Positions 48,328-61,400 of a stretch of DNA of 64,000 nucleotides are shown here, piece after piece (the stretch's first letter is position 1; each line of letters opens with the position of its first letter). This DNA is from Spisula solida (lineage: Eukaryota > Mollusca > Bivalvia > Venerida > Mactridae), in assembly GCA_947247005.1 (NCBI GenBank), contig OX365953.1, forward strand, positions 377,001-441,000. Direction: 5' to 3'. Under the pieces are notes generated by a model that did no database searches, had not been told where the DNA came from, and saw only the letters and a program-made list of their open reading frames with translations. The position numbers and the translations under genes are program-made.

Positions 48328-48790
48328 GGGGCGGATCCAGGATTAAGGGGTTAGGGGGGACGTGAAATGAAAAATGAGCTGGGGTCCAGTGGGCCGCTAG
48401 GGCCCCTTGTGGGTGCAGGGCAAAGCCCTGCTAGGGGGTCCAGGGGGGGGCGAATCACCCCCGGTAGCTCCTCGATTGTAATGATTTTCGCTCGTTTTGG
48501 AGCTGGCGCATCCATCTTTGTTGTCATAAAATGCAGCGAAAAGAGAATCAATGTGCAAGAAGAGCGATACATCAGAATCGCAAAGTTCGACCTGAATAAC
48601 GGGGCGGCAGAGAGTCTATCGAAGTGTCTGTGGTTAGTGGAAAATGTTAATTGCGCGCTGTGCGCGCAGAAAGCAGAACAAAAATGACTTTAAATATGTG
48701 ATTTAGTGTGATACAACAAATGAATTGACTTTACTTTGGCGATTTTAGGGGGGGGCGTCCCCTTTAAGAACGCGCTATTAAATGAGTTAA
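48328..48790 (-). mobile_element. CAGGGGCGGATCCAGG-ended transposon fragment
   Basis: CAGGGGCGGATCCAGGATT is a typical 5' terminus of a common invertebrate DNA transposon type, with GC-rich GGGGTCCAGG runs. A minus-strand ORF (48351-48572) includes MDAPAPKRAKIITIEELPGV, perhaps the start of the element's protein. A second G-rich segment is near 48745. The right terminus is unclear. Confidence 0.4.
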
Positions 48791-48799
48791 GTATATATG

Positions 48800-49376
48800 C
48801 CATGAGAATGTATATTAACATATTGAATCCAGCATCAATGATCATCTGATAGAACCGTGAAATGCCCCAAAGTCTGCAACACATGTATTACATGCATATG
48901 TAGTCAGATAGTATAGATTTATAAACAATTTAATCATAAATGAATGACCGACAATGTTTTAAACCAGCTGACAGTGTGTGTACTACTCTCTGCTGTATAC
49001 CTCTCCCTCTCTATACATGCTTGTGATAATTCAAACTTTCATCAACCAATGAAAATGTGTATCAGGGTTCGTAGTGATTTCGTAAAGGTCAAATATTACA
49101 ATATTCTAGTATTTTCATTCTGAGCACCTCCGCATTTATGCATTGCAATAGATGTTATTTGCCGGAGACAAACGGAAATGGCCGAGCTTTCACGGTTGCT
49201 AGTATTTTAAGCAGCGTGTGAATTGTAACGGTTAAGTGGAGATCAAAGCGCTGTAGGGAGCGTATACATAATGGTAATTGTTTTAGTAGGAATATTTCAT
49301 ACTAATAAGTACATAATTAAATCCTCCACTATAGCGACACACAAATAATATTAATAGGCTATATCATTTTATTATT
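48800..49376. other. No recognised gene apart from gene B 3' candidates
   Basis: Mostly AT-rich sequence. A candidate alternative terminal exon of gene B (minus, 49155-49198) lies here: acceptor ATACTAG, then 14 codons ending GGC AAA TAA. Its polypyrimidine tract is poor. Confidence 0.3.
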
Positions 49377-49377
49377 T

Positions 49378-49459
49378 CATGGCATGTTATAAACTTTTTC
49401 CGTCTTTAAGTGTACCTGCTTACCTTGGTTATTGTTGCCTATGTACTGGATTGATTGAT
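49378..49459 (-). CDS. Gene B tyrosine exon 4 (36 nt, or terminal exon to TGA)
   Basis: Acceptor TACGTTTCAG precedes 49459. The exon reads DQSIQYIGNNNQ. A consensus donor GTAAGC at 49423 would give a 36-nt phase 1-1 exon (49424-49459). If the donor is not used, the frame stays open for GKQVHLKTEKVYNMP and stops at TGA 49378-49380. An AATAAA lies at 49368-49373, which would fit an alternative C-terminus with one more tyrosine. Confidence 0.55.
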
Positions 49460-52400
49460 CTGAAACGTATATGTAACAACAATCATTTTACTTAGACAAT
49501 GCAAAACATGAAACAGGTCGCTGGTCATTTAAATGCTTACCACTCTGTGATACTCTCATGTCAGCGACATGAACATTGTTCAAAATAACAGAACTTTGTT
49601 ATAAAAATAAACTAAATGTATGTAATGGATTAAGAACGAATTATTTGATTTGGTGAAATATTTGTCGTCACAGACTCTAAGATGTAGCCATGGAAACATC
49701 ACACAGAGCACTCCATTATTTAACATGAAGGATCTCTAAGAAACATTAACATTTGATGTTTATCATAGCAGTATAACCGTAAAAATATGCACCCGTTCCC
49801 AATGATGTCTTGACATAAACGTGCTAAGTCACGAAAAGGCCAAATTAAAAGGAAATTTTTTAACGCCGAAATGATAAATGACTTTAATTGTCGACATTTA
49901 ATTTTGTGATGACGTCATTAATCTTAATGAATCTAAGACTCAACAACACAAACACCTTAAACATACAAAAATCCTTTAAAGAATTGTTGCTTATCATTTC
50001 GCTGGCTTAGAATAAGAAGGTCGCAAGTACAAAATTAATATTTTGAGAAAACAAGAAAAAACGACTCTTCACTTTTGGGAAAACAAGCTTTTTAAACTTC
50101 AGCCTTGGTCAACATGACCTCTTCCGATTTTTAGCTAAGGGTTTTTAGCTCAAGGTGCTATTGTGATCATCCTTTGTCCGTCGTCCACCGTGCGCCGTCC
50201 ACCGTGCGCCGTCAACAATTGGACTGTTAACGCTCTAGAGGTCACAATTTTCACTTAATCTTTTTCAAACTTGGTCACAATGTTTATCTCTATAAAATCT
50301 AGACCAAGTTTGTAACTGGGTCATCTGGGGTCAAAAACTAGATCACCAGGTCACATCAAAATAAAACCTTGCTAACACTCTAGAGGTTACATTTTTGACA
50401 TAATATAAATGAAACTTGGTCACAATGTGAACCTCTATGAAATATAGGCCAAGTTCGCAACTGGGTTAAAAACTAGGTCACAAGGTCACATTAACGCAAA
50501 ACCTAGTTAACACTCTACAGGTCACATTTTACCTTATCTTTATGAAACTTGGTCACAATGCTAGTCTCTATGAAATCTAGGTCAAATTCGTAGCTGGTTC
50601 ATCTGGATTCAAAAACTAGGTCACCGGGTCACATTGAAGAAAACCTTATTAACACTCTAGATAGAGGTCACAACTTTTACCTAATCTTTATGAAACGTGG
50701 TCACAAGGTTTGTCATTATGAAATCTAGGTCATGTTCGTTACTGGGTCATCTAAGTCAAAAACTAGGTCACATTGAAGAAAACATTGTTAACACTCTAGA
50801 GGTCACCATTTTTACCTAATCTTTATGAAACTTTGTCACTGTAAAATCAAAATCAAATATTAAGGTCATATCATAACAAATACTGATTCTGCCTATACTG
50901 CTAGTCATCCGGTGAGCGCTTTGGTGCCAATGGCCCTCTTGTCATGAAAAAAGGCTCACAAGAAGCGCATTGAGATGCAGATTTCAAATTTGCATGAGTC
51001 TTCTAATTCAAAGCTAGCGATTTATGCCCAAGAAGTCCGAATGGTACAATAACGTCATAACCTTTCGGACCCTAATGATGTATTGAAAGGCCGTCGTTTC
51101 TACTCGTTTCGTGAACATAAGAAACAAATGCAGAAAATCGTGTGCACATTCCCGTAAAGTTGGTATGTTGTAATATTTACGAAGTGAATCCTGAATCCAA
51201 CGAAATGAAAAGTCAATAACTCTGGGAAGCGACTTATTAGAAATGTGGCCTTCTTTTGTTAACACGGCATGAAATATCTACGTAATCTAGCGTCGTGCTC
51301 CGATGGATGCGTAAGTGTATAGTGTATGAAATCACAATCGAACACGTTTTTAATAATTACCTGAGCTGTTATTGCCCAAACTCATATACTGGTTCGCTTC
51401 ATCTGAAACATATATGCATATACACATTTTATTAAGACAATGAAACATGTCGCTAATTTAAGAGTGGTGTAGAGTGAATGGACCAGTACTCGGTCAAAAA
51501 GACTTAAAGTGATTGGTCCCCTCACTCTACTATTAAATATTTGTTAAAAAATAACTGTTACGAAAATAAACTCCATCAATGCATTTGCAAACAAATGAAA
51601 ATACTTTGTCCACTTCCTTCGAAGTGAAGAATGCTAAAGAAAAAGCTTACACCACTCAAGTGTAATTCTACACTGCCTAGAACTGGGCATTCTCGTTCAC
51701 CTATTCTTCGTCCGAAACATAGGTAGTCTGGGAACTTGACTAACCACTGATGTATGAGGATGAGAACTGGGGATCCCTATCCAAAATTAAGAGCTTAATG
51801 ATGCTGAATACGGCCGACACTCTTTAGGTTTAGGTGTATTCTAAACATATAGCCCTAACTAAACATAGTATTAAAACACAGTAAAGTTCCACTCATAAAC
51901 GTTATTAAAAGAGTGGCATTGTGTTTTAATCATGCATATCCCTTATGGATCTATATCAGTGATAAACGTAGTATCGTACAATAACATTAGAAGTCATTTT
52001 CTTTTACATTATTAATCAAATATCAATATTTTATGCAAGGAAATAAAGCGAATATAGGAAGATACATTTTTCATGACACTCATTTCTACTCGACAATACT
52101 ATATGCAGCCTATATATGACGCGAAGTGTTGATATAGTACTTCTTTGGCATGTATAAACTACGTAAATCAACATAATCAAGGCAAACGACGCAAGTGAAA
52201 TTCATCTTCATAAAAAAACAACATTAAACAAACTTTACAATCATAATTTTCCTGTGCTGTGACAATACATGTACCATATCATTTACTGACTGCCTCAAGG
52301 GGTCTCGCGAGCTGAAACATTTGCTCTGTATATGACCAAATCCTCGCTTCTTTTAATTATTTACCTGAGTTATTATTGTCCAAACTCATATACTGACTCC

Positions 52401-55400
52401 CTTCATCTGAAACATGTGAGTATACAAATATTATTAAGACAATGCTAACATGAAACATGTGAGTATACAAATATTATTAAGACAATGCTAACATGAAACA
52501 TGTGAGTATACACGTTTTATTGAGACAATGCTAACATGAAACATGTGAGTATACACGTTTTATTGAGACAGTGCTAACATGAAACATGTGAGTAGACACA
52601 TTTTATTGAGACAATGCTAACATGAAACATGTGAGTATACACGTTTTATTGAGACAATGCTAACATGAAACATGTAAGTATACACATTTTATTGAGACAA
52701 TGCTAACATGAAACATGTGAGTTTACACATTTTATTAAGACAATGTTAACATGAAACATGTCGCCGAGTGGTATACGTTTAATTGTTCAAAGTACAAATT
52801 TAAGACAATGTTGTTATGCCGATATACCACACCATTGTAACTGAAAAATGACTTTAATGTATTATAAACCATGCTCTGCCTACAATTATATTTTATCCAT
52901 CCGGAGTTACGAATTAAATTGCTGAATATGGCCTGTGTGTTCTAAGCGTGTGCCGTTACGTAGATATGTGTTCGTATGATAACCCGACACTGGAAGGTTT
53001 GTTGTTTTGATACATATTTATTCTATTTGACATTATTTTGACATATAGTACATGTAATTGCCTTGCAATATTCAAAACTAATTGTATTTTTAAACAGATC
53101 ATGAGCTGATATTCTAATTACATGTAATTGAAAAACTATTATGACATTATTAGACAAGGAGCAAGAATAGCATTGTATACCGTTTGATATACCGAAAAAA
53201 GTAACGTCACTTCGTTTTTATGACATTATGCAGGTACAGTACGTAACCAACATACTCTCGCAAAGCAACACTGCTAATTATTTTTATCCCCGGCCGATGA
53301 AATCGGTAGGGGTGTTGAAATGGCGTTGTCCGTCCGTCAGTCTGTCCATCAGTCCATCCGCAGCGATTTTTAGCTCACCTGTCACAAAGTGACAGAGTGA
53401 GCTTTTGTGATCATTCTTCGTCCGTCGTCCGTCCGTCCGTCCGTCGTCCGTCCACAATTACTTGTGTAGACACTAGAGGTCACAGTTTTAGCTTAATCAT
53501 TATGAAACTTAGTCACAATGATCATCTCAACAAAATCTAGGTCAAGTTCGATATTGGGTCATCCGGGGTCAAAAACTAGGTCACAAGGTCAAATCATAGA
53601 AAAACCTTGTGTAGTCACTAGAGGTCACAATTTTAACTTAATCTTTATGAAACTTGGTCACAATGATAATATCAACAAAATCTAGGTAAAGTTCGATATC
53701 GGGTCATCAGGGGTCAAAAACTAGGTCACAAGGTCAGATAATAGAAAAACCTTGTGTAGTAGCTAGAGGTCACAATTTTGGCCTAATCTTTATGAAACCT
53801 GGTCACAATGATCATCTCAACAAAATCTAGGCGAAGTTTGATATTGGGTCATCTGGGGTCAAAAGCTAAGTCACAAGGTCAGATAATAGAAAAACCTTGT
53901 GTAGTCGCTAGAGGTCACAATTTTGGCATAATCTTTATGAAACTTGGTCACAATGATCATCTTAACAAAATATAGGTCAAGTTTGATATGGAGTCATCCG
54001 GGGTCAAAAACTAGGTCACAAGGTCAAATTATAGTAAAACCTTGTGTAGTCACTAGAGGTCACAATTTTGACCTAATCTTTATGAAACTTGTACACAATG
54101 ATCATCTCAACAAAATCTAGGACAAGTTCGATATTGGGTCATGGGTCATTGGGTCTAAATTATAAAGCATACGAATACCTTGTACATGCAATAGAGGCTA
54201 CCATTAGGGGTGCATGAACTACTAGGACAGGTGAGCGACCTATGGCCCTTTGGGCCCTCTTGTTCTATAACTAGCTAGTAGAATTTCACGAAACTTAAAT
54301 AAATGTGAACTACCATACTGGGATGATGCTAGTCAAGTTTTTTTTCTTATCTATAAATAACTCCGGTTGCCATGGTAACCGATTGGAAATACTTTTAAAA
54401 AATCATAAAAAATCAACGACTGGCCAGATTTCAAAATAATTTCACAGAAATAGTTGTTGGGTGACCCTCTTACAAAATTGACATTTTGGTTATGATTCGT
54501 CAAAAAACATGGCCGCCAGTGGGTGGGGTCCGTTTTTCCATATATATCTCTAATATAATCTTCATCTCTTAAAGTACTGGTTGAATTTCATTATGAATTG
54601 GTAACAATGTTACCTTGGTGATCCTTTATAAAAATAGCTAAAAGAATGGAAATCTATAAATAACTCTAAAAATCCAATTGAAAACACTTTTTAAAAAATC
54701 ATAAAAAATCAACCACTCGCCAGATTTCAAAATGATTGTACAGGAATAGTTCTTTGTTGACACACTTATGAAATGGACATTTCTGTCATGATTTGTCAAA
54801 AAACATGGCTGCCAGTGGGTGGGGCTTGTGGTTTTTTGTTTAATTTTCTGTAAAGGTATTGCCCTTGATTTATTGCACAATTGTCATCCAATGGAAGCTT
54901 ACATTCCAAACTGCGCAATAATACTGAGCTTACATTCCAAACTGCGCAATGATACTGATCACTTTAGGGGGGGTATCAATTAAACGAATTTGCTTGTTTA
55001 TTATTATTATACCATATTTATAAAGGTATTTTTCATGTCAATACATATGCACGTTCAAAAGTGTTGTACAATCACGATTAAGACATGGTTAAAACAATAT
55101 ACATAACTCATACAACTATGGACAAATTTCAAAATCAAGGGTATGACTAAAATACGAAAAAGGAGATTTCCCGACGAAAAGGACGAAAAGGAAATTCCCC
55201 CAAATTACTGACAATGACACCGCTGGTGTTTGATCGTAATTCAAGACATTTTTATTGATTACTTATTGCCTGTGTGCAGTGCTATATAATCGAAATAAAA
55301 TGTTTAAAAGCCGTAGAATACCTTTTTATGCCCCCCTATCGATAGATGGGGAGGCATATAGTGATTCACCTGTCCGTCCGTTCGTCCGTCCGTTCGTCTG

Positions 55401-58400
55401 TTCGTCCGTCCGTTCGTCCGTCCGTCCTGGTTAACCCAAATTGACCGTTTCTTCTAGCATTAATATGGCTTTCATACTTGCATGGATGTTGTGTATGAAC
55501 ACTCTCCACACGCCAGTATCACCTAACCCCATTTTGACCTTCACCTTGACCTAATTTTGGACATAGACTTATTTATGGACAAGGCTTCCACAGGGGGCAT
55601 AAGCGTTTATTGAACGCAGTCTTGTTTATACAATGCTTTGTCGTTCTGGTGCTTTGTTTTCCTACGCGTCTATTGTATAACAGCCGGAGATAGTACGGCT
55701 TTTCAAATTTTATTTTTAAATAATATATGAATACTAGTAGAAAGTAATATTTACCGTTATCTTGCAGAGAAAGATCTTCGTACGTATGATCTGAAATGTA
55801 TTCACAATTCAACATTTGCTCAGATTTAGCACCATGTATCATTACTGTATTGTGCTGCGGTAATTTTGAATATGATATTGATAGTGGCAGCCATTTTGAA
55901 TTTTATTTTTAAATATAAATCAGGCGCAGTGGTGGCCATAAACTTGCCCCTATACTACCTGTCATCTTTAAATGAGATTGAATTTTGATATTAAGTCAAC
56001 AAAATAGTCTTGTATACCTGTCAATGTAGATCTAATACTAGTATTATGAACAACACCCCTAAATAAACTAAAGTTTCCTTAAAGATCCGTACACTTTTAG
56101 CAATCAGTCTTCATTTTTACATAGACTTGCTTGCTATTGTCAGTCCGTCCCAAAATGTTGTATATCGTTGGCATTCGCTGGTCGGATCCATTTTAGTTAT
56201 GACGCTTTATAGTTTTGCACTTATCAATTTGGTCTACGCTATTTGTCTGTAACCATTGGTCGGATTTCAACAAAACTTTGCGTGAATGATCGGTACCAAG
56301 ACTAGTTGTGTTTATCGTCAGCGCATGTTTGTTGGATCAATTTTAAGGGAGTTATAGCTCTTTTAACACTTGTCTGTGCTTTTCCTCTCTAACCATTGGT
56401 TGGATTTAAATGACAGTTTGCATTACTTATCATTACAAAGTCTAGTTGTACATATTGTTAGAGAAAATTGGAGTGACTGTGTCAAGCAGTGTCTGGGGGT
56501 ATTCATCCCATTCAGTGATATTACTTGTTTTTGAAATGCACCAGTACGCGATTCAGCCCCTTTAAGTACATACCTACATTGGTCACAGATATATGATTAT
56601 TTTAATTTTAACAAAACCTCAACACTGAACTGTCCGTAACTGTTTTATAACTGAACGCAAATATGTCATGTGGGGGTTCATTTTCTTAGTTAGACCATTT
56701 CCTACAAGTTGGTGTATGATTTGATGCAAAATTTTCAAAAAAAGTCGTTTCCACATAAAATTATTCACCTTAATCCAAGATGGCGGATTTCGAATTGAAA
56801 AATACGAATGGAACAACATACCAACATTGGTCTCAGATATACGGTTATCATCCATTCCTCCTTGGTCTTCATTCGGTAACTGGTCAGTGTCTGATGTTGG
56901 CCTTTGAATAGTAGGACCTTCTGATTGAACAATTGTCGTAGTTGAAGAAATAAACCTATAGGAGTAAGAACTCGCCAATAAATCTACATAAAACACTATA
57001 TGACAGCTATTTGACAAACCAGTGTTACCACGTGTTATGTGACGCAATGTTTGGCTCAAGCCTAGAATGAGCACTACCCATGCCACATAACCTGTTTGTA
57101 TTAGAAATTTAGATCTCTATTTATATTATTTGCCTGAAAACCTACGCAGTTTATACCCAGTCGGTTTCAGACAAAAACTGTGACATTTTGTTGAATAATA
57201 TTAAGTTAAGTATATAGTACTCGTTCTCGGGTTAAGCGTCGAGGATGTCTCATTAAAATCGGTGGAAGAATAAAATTCGGTTATTTTGGACTAGGGGCAC
57301 ATGTGCTGCCCATAGGGATACAGCACGTAATCAATATATATGTAAAATAATATGTAAAATAATAGTAAATGATACAAGGGATCTCTCTTATTTTGAAACA
57401 TAAATCCTTTAAAATTACACCAGCAACTGAATTCGGCTATAGTACATTTTGACTAATGGTCAAAGATATATCTATATTGGTAGCCAAGACATTTATCTTG
57501 TATAAGACACAACTTTAATCACTTCTACATATTAATAACAAACTTAGGGACCGAAGTTTCCCAAAAATAAGGCAAAGGGGTGTACAAAGAAAATCAGATC
57601 ATATTTTCTAATCGGTGTTCAATATCACAGCTGATAGCGTGCACTACAATGATGTTTATTCATTTACATGATATATTCCCAATAAATTCCAAGTTCAATT
57701 AACTCTGAAATCGCAAAAATGTTTTGGTCACACACAAAATCATTTTCCTACAATGTTTTGAACATCATTTTGCTGTAGAGGTCATGAACTATCGTCTAAT
57801 GAAACACGCGATCTCTATGGCTGACGACTGATTTCCCCCCAATGGGATCGCTTGTTTCATCAGCAACGAGGTACCAGAGATTGATGAATCTCAGTTAGAT
57901 TGCGTTTGTCGATACATTTGATTGCATAAATACCTTCTTCTGCAAATAACAACAGTAAACACAACAGCGTATAAAGCTACAACACCAACTACAACACCAG
58001 TAACTGCTCCAACTACCAATGATGTAACGGTTTGTGGTATGTGGGGAGATGTCTGTGTCGTATAGTCTTGATCAGCATATCCTACAGTCAATAGTAGAAG
58101 GGTTATAGTATATATTACTTAGTACTAATATAATAAATACAGGGATTACACCTATAACATTATATATTACTTAGTACTAATATAATAAATACAGGGATTA
58201 CACCTATAACATTGTATATAATTTAAAGGGACCGTTATTATAGATTCTACCCCGGTATTCAACCCCCCCCCACCCAGATCAAAGGACATTCAAACGTTAA
58301 AGAGATATTCAAGGATGACAAGTGAATTGTGCTAGGCTATAATTAACTGCGCTATTTGTTGCCATGTAATTTGAGGTTTTGTATTTTGGACTGGATGCCT

Positions 58401-61400
58401 TTATTAACAGTTAAACGATTGTATCTTGTACTAGTATCTAATGGTAAAGGAACGTATACCACGGTGCCAACAAACAATGTAACTACATGTACCTTGGAGT
58501 TGTATATGGAACGGTTCATTGACCGACCCAAACTCATTTGTTGCAATCAGATTATACTGTCCGAAATCGCTTTCTTCCAAGTCTGTGATCGTAAGGTTTG
58601 TCTGTAAGTTGGACGAAGATATACTGATACGTGGATCGCTGATATTCAATGATGAACCATGTCGGTACCAGACAAACGACGGGTGTGGGTATGCTAGAGC
58701 GATGTAACATAACGTAACTGTCTGATGTATGTCACTCATCACATTGAATTGTATGTCCACACTTGTATCAGTTCTTGGTTTACCTGCAGAAAGATAATTA
58801 CGTGAATATATTGTTACGAATCAGGGGCACGTTTCATAGACATAAGTTTCAACTTTTCCAAATGATTTCTGAACTATTTACCTTTACGAAAATGTATGAG
58901 TTCACTTAGTATGATATCAATAATTACGCAAAAGTCTGATTTTAGCTAAGATATGTTTATGAAATGGGCACAGGCAACATATATATGAAATGGGCCTAGG
59001 CAATATACTAGTGTATAGGCCAATACAATATCGCAAAATGTGTACTATCAGGTAGTCCTATCATTAAACTTTATCGTGGCTTAATCTGCTGCATCACTTG
59101 TTTCAATATACATACATGTACGAGATATCTCACGAGTGCATGTATAAGGTTGACATTTCGCTGGCTTTGAATTAGAAGGTCGTAAGTACAAAATCAATAG
59201 TCAAAAATCTCTCTGAAAACTATACGCTTTACTTATGGAAATATTAGCTTTTTCAACTTGAGTTTGGACAACATGAACACTTCCGATTTTCATGAGAATA
59301 GGCTCATAAGAAGCGTCTTGAAATACAGATTTCAAATAAGCATTTATTTAATCTTATAAGGTCGTAAACTTACGACCGTCTAATTTTAAGCCAGCGGTTT
59401 GGCTTTGTGCGTTGTCCGAATCTGACATGCTTTATATATCGTTAACATCTGACAACTTCTTAAAACAAGGCATCACCACGGTCAATATTACATGAGCTGG
59501 ACAAATGGGCCAGCGGTAAAAGCTACTGACTGTTGACCCACATGTTATAGATTCGATCCCGTCTCCAGCCGGATTTAACAGTGTTTCTTACCTAACATAA
59601 CTAAATTCAATAACAAACTTTCGGACGAGACTTTAAAAACCAGAGGTCCTATATATGGTGATTTACACCAGACACGTAAACGAATCCGGGATGTTATTGG
59701 AACTGGTGATATTCTCTGTATGTATCATGCACTATCTACCTAAAATTAAAATGACCAACCTCTTCTATGTCGTCCCATACGAGTCACCCGGTGACGAGGA
59801 TAAATAAAAGCATATAAATCAAATACAACAAACCAATACCTTACATTAACATATAGTAATAATAGTAACATATTAACGTGCCGGTTACTAAAATCCGAAA
59901 AACGAAACAAAAATATAAATTTGCTAAACCCGAAATAGAACTGAAAAGGTTATAAAAATATAACAAATATTGCTAAAACCCGGAATTGAACAAAAAGTTC
60001 TAAAGATTGAACAAAATTTGCTTAAAAACCCGGAACGAAACAGAAAAAAGTTCTAAATATTGAAAAAAAATTGCTAAAACACGGAAAGAAACAGAAAAAA
60101 GTTTTAAATATTGAACAAAATTGCTAAAACCCGGAATGAAACAGAAAAGGTTCTAATAATTGAACACAATATTATAATACCCGGAACGGAATAGACATAA
60201 CTATTAGAAAGATAGCTCAACAATTGTTAACTTCGCGCATTTTGGTAAACACCCAAATGACATGACCATATAAATTTTGTTTATGTTTTAGTGGAATGCT
60301 TTAAATAATAGATCAATACAAGAAATAAATAATTTACTATTTAACTTTGCTAGTTCTTTACGTTGGGCTTTGTCTGTGCCTCTTTGTTTTCATGTACATG
60401 TAATATTGGCTAGTGACGGTTTATATACTCGTATTGTCTGTGCACGGCTGTTTAAATTGAGTGCGGCCTTCCCTGTCCAATTTCCTATTATGTTTTACAA
60501 CTTCTCTTACAATTTAGAAAATGTATGAAACTTACATTTTACAAATAGCTGAAGTAGTCGTGTGGACGGCTTGACCTTCAATGAATTGTTCCCTTGGCAG
60601 CTATAAGCAACAGTGTCACCAGTACACGTCGCCTTGGTGTAGTATAACAATTCATTGGCTGTAGAACTGTTCACGATTGTTCCCTCCTGGGATATCCTGA
60701 TATCAGCTACTGTGTCATTTTGTATACGACATTCAAGTACCAGGCTAGCGTTTTCCATGGCAACAACGTTTGTTTGATGTTCAGGTATGTGATCCCGTAT
60801 GTTGAAATATTTTATACAAACAAGAGCTGAAGAATAAATACATACATATCGCTGGCTTAGAATTAGAAGGTCGTAAGTATAAAATCAATATTTTGAGAAA
60901 ACAAGAAAACACTGTCTGAAAGTAGTACTTACGATCTTCTAATTGTAAGCCAGCGATATGTTGCTAAATAATAGTATAATTATGATGTTGACTGATAAAA
61001 ATGTAATAGATTTTTAGTTCAAAACACTAAACAATATAGTATCGCTTCCATGGAAACTAGACGAACAAGGGAATATTGATCTAAACACGCAACGAAAGCT
61101 GGTTTGCGCGTGTCTGTTAGAACATTGATTATTTGTTAACATTTAAGGCTCCGAACAGGGCATGTACAAAAACAGCTAAAACTTCTTCAAAAATAAGAGA
61201 TCAATTACAACAATTTATTTCTTTTGCATTTGTTTCATTATGATTTTTATTTCAAAATGAAAAATCTTAAAAATCAAACTTAAAAACCGCAGGTTTTCCT
61301 GGAGAATGGCTCAAATCTATATATTATATTCGGTAACAGCAAACCTGCTCGGCAGAATGACAGGGGGTTTAATGCTTGATACATTATACCAGTACAGAAA

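Noticed and set aside
55573..55754. Continuation of the ORF past tyrosine exon 1
   Set aside because: A consensus donor at 55754-55753 in the right phase is a better explanation, and the continuation is AT-rich and overlaps a repeat.
56619..56821. Read-through of the gene B tail exon to a stop
   Set aside because: The GTATGT donor at 56821 fits the phase of the next tyrosine exon. The extension looks like intron, though retention cannot be excluded.
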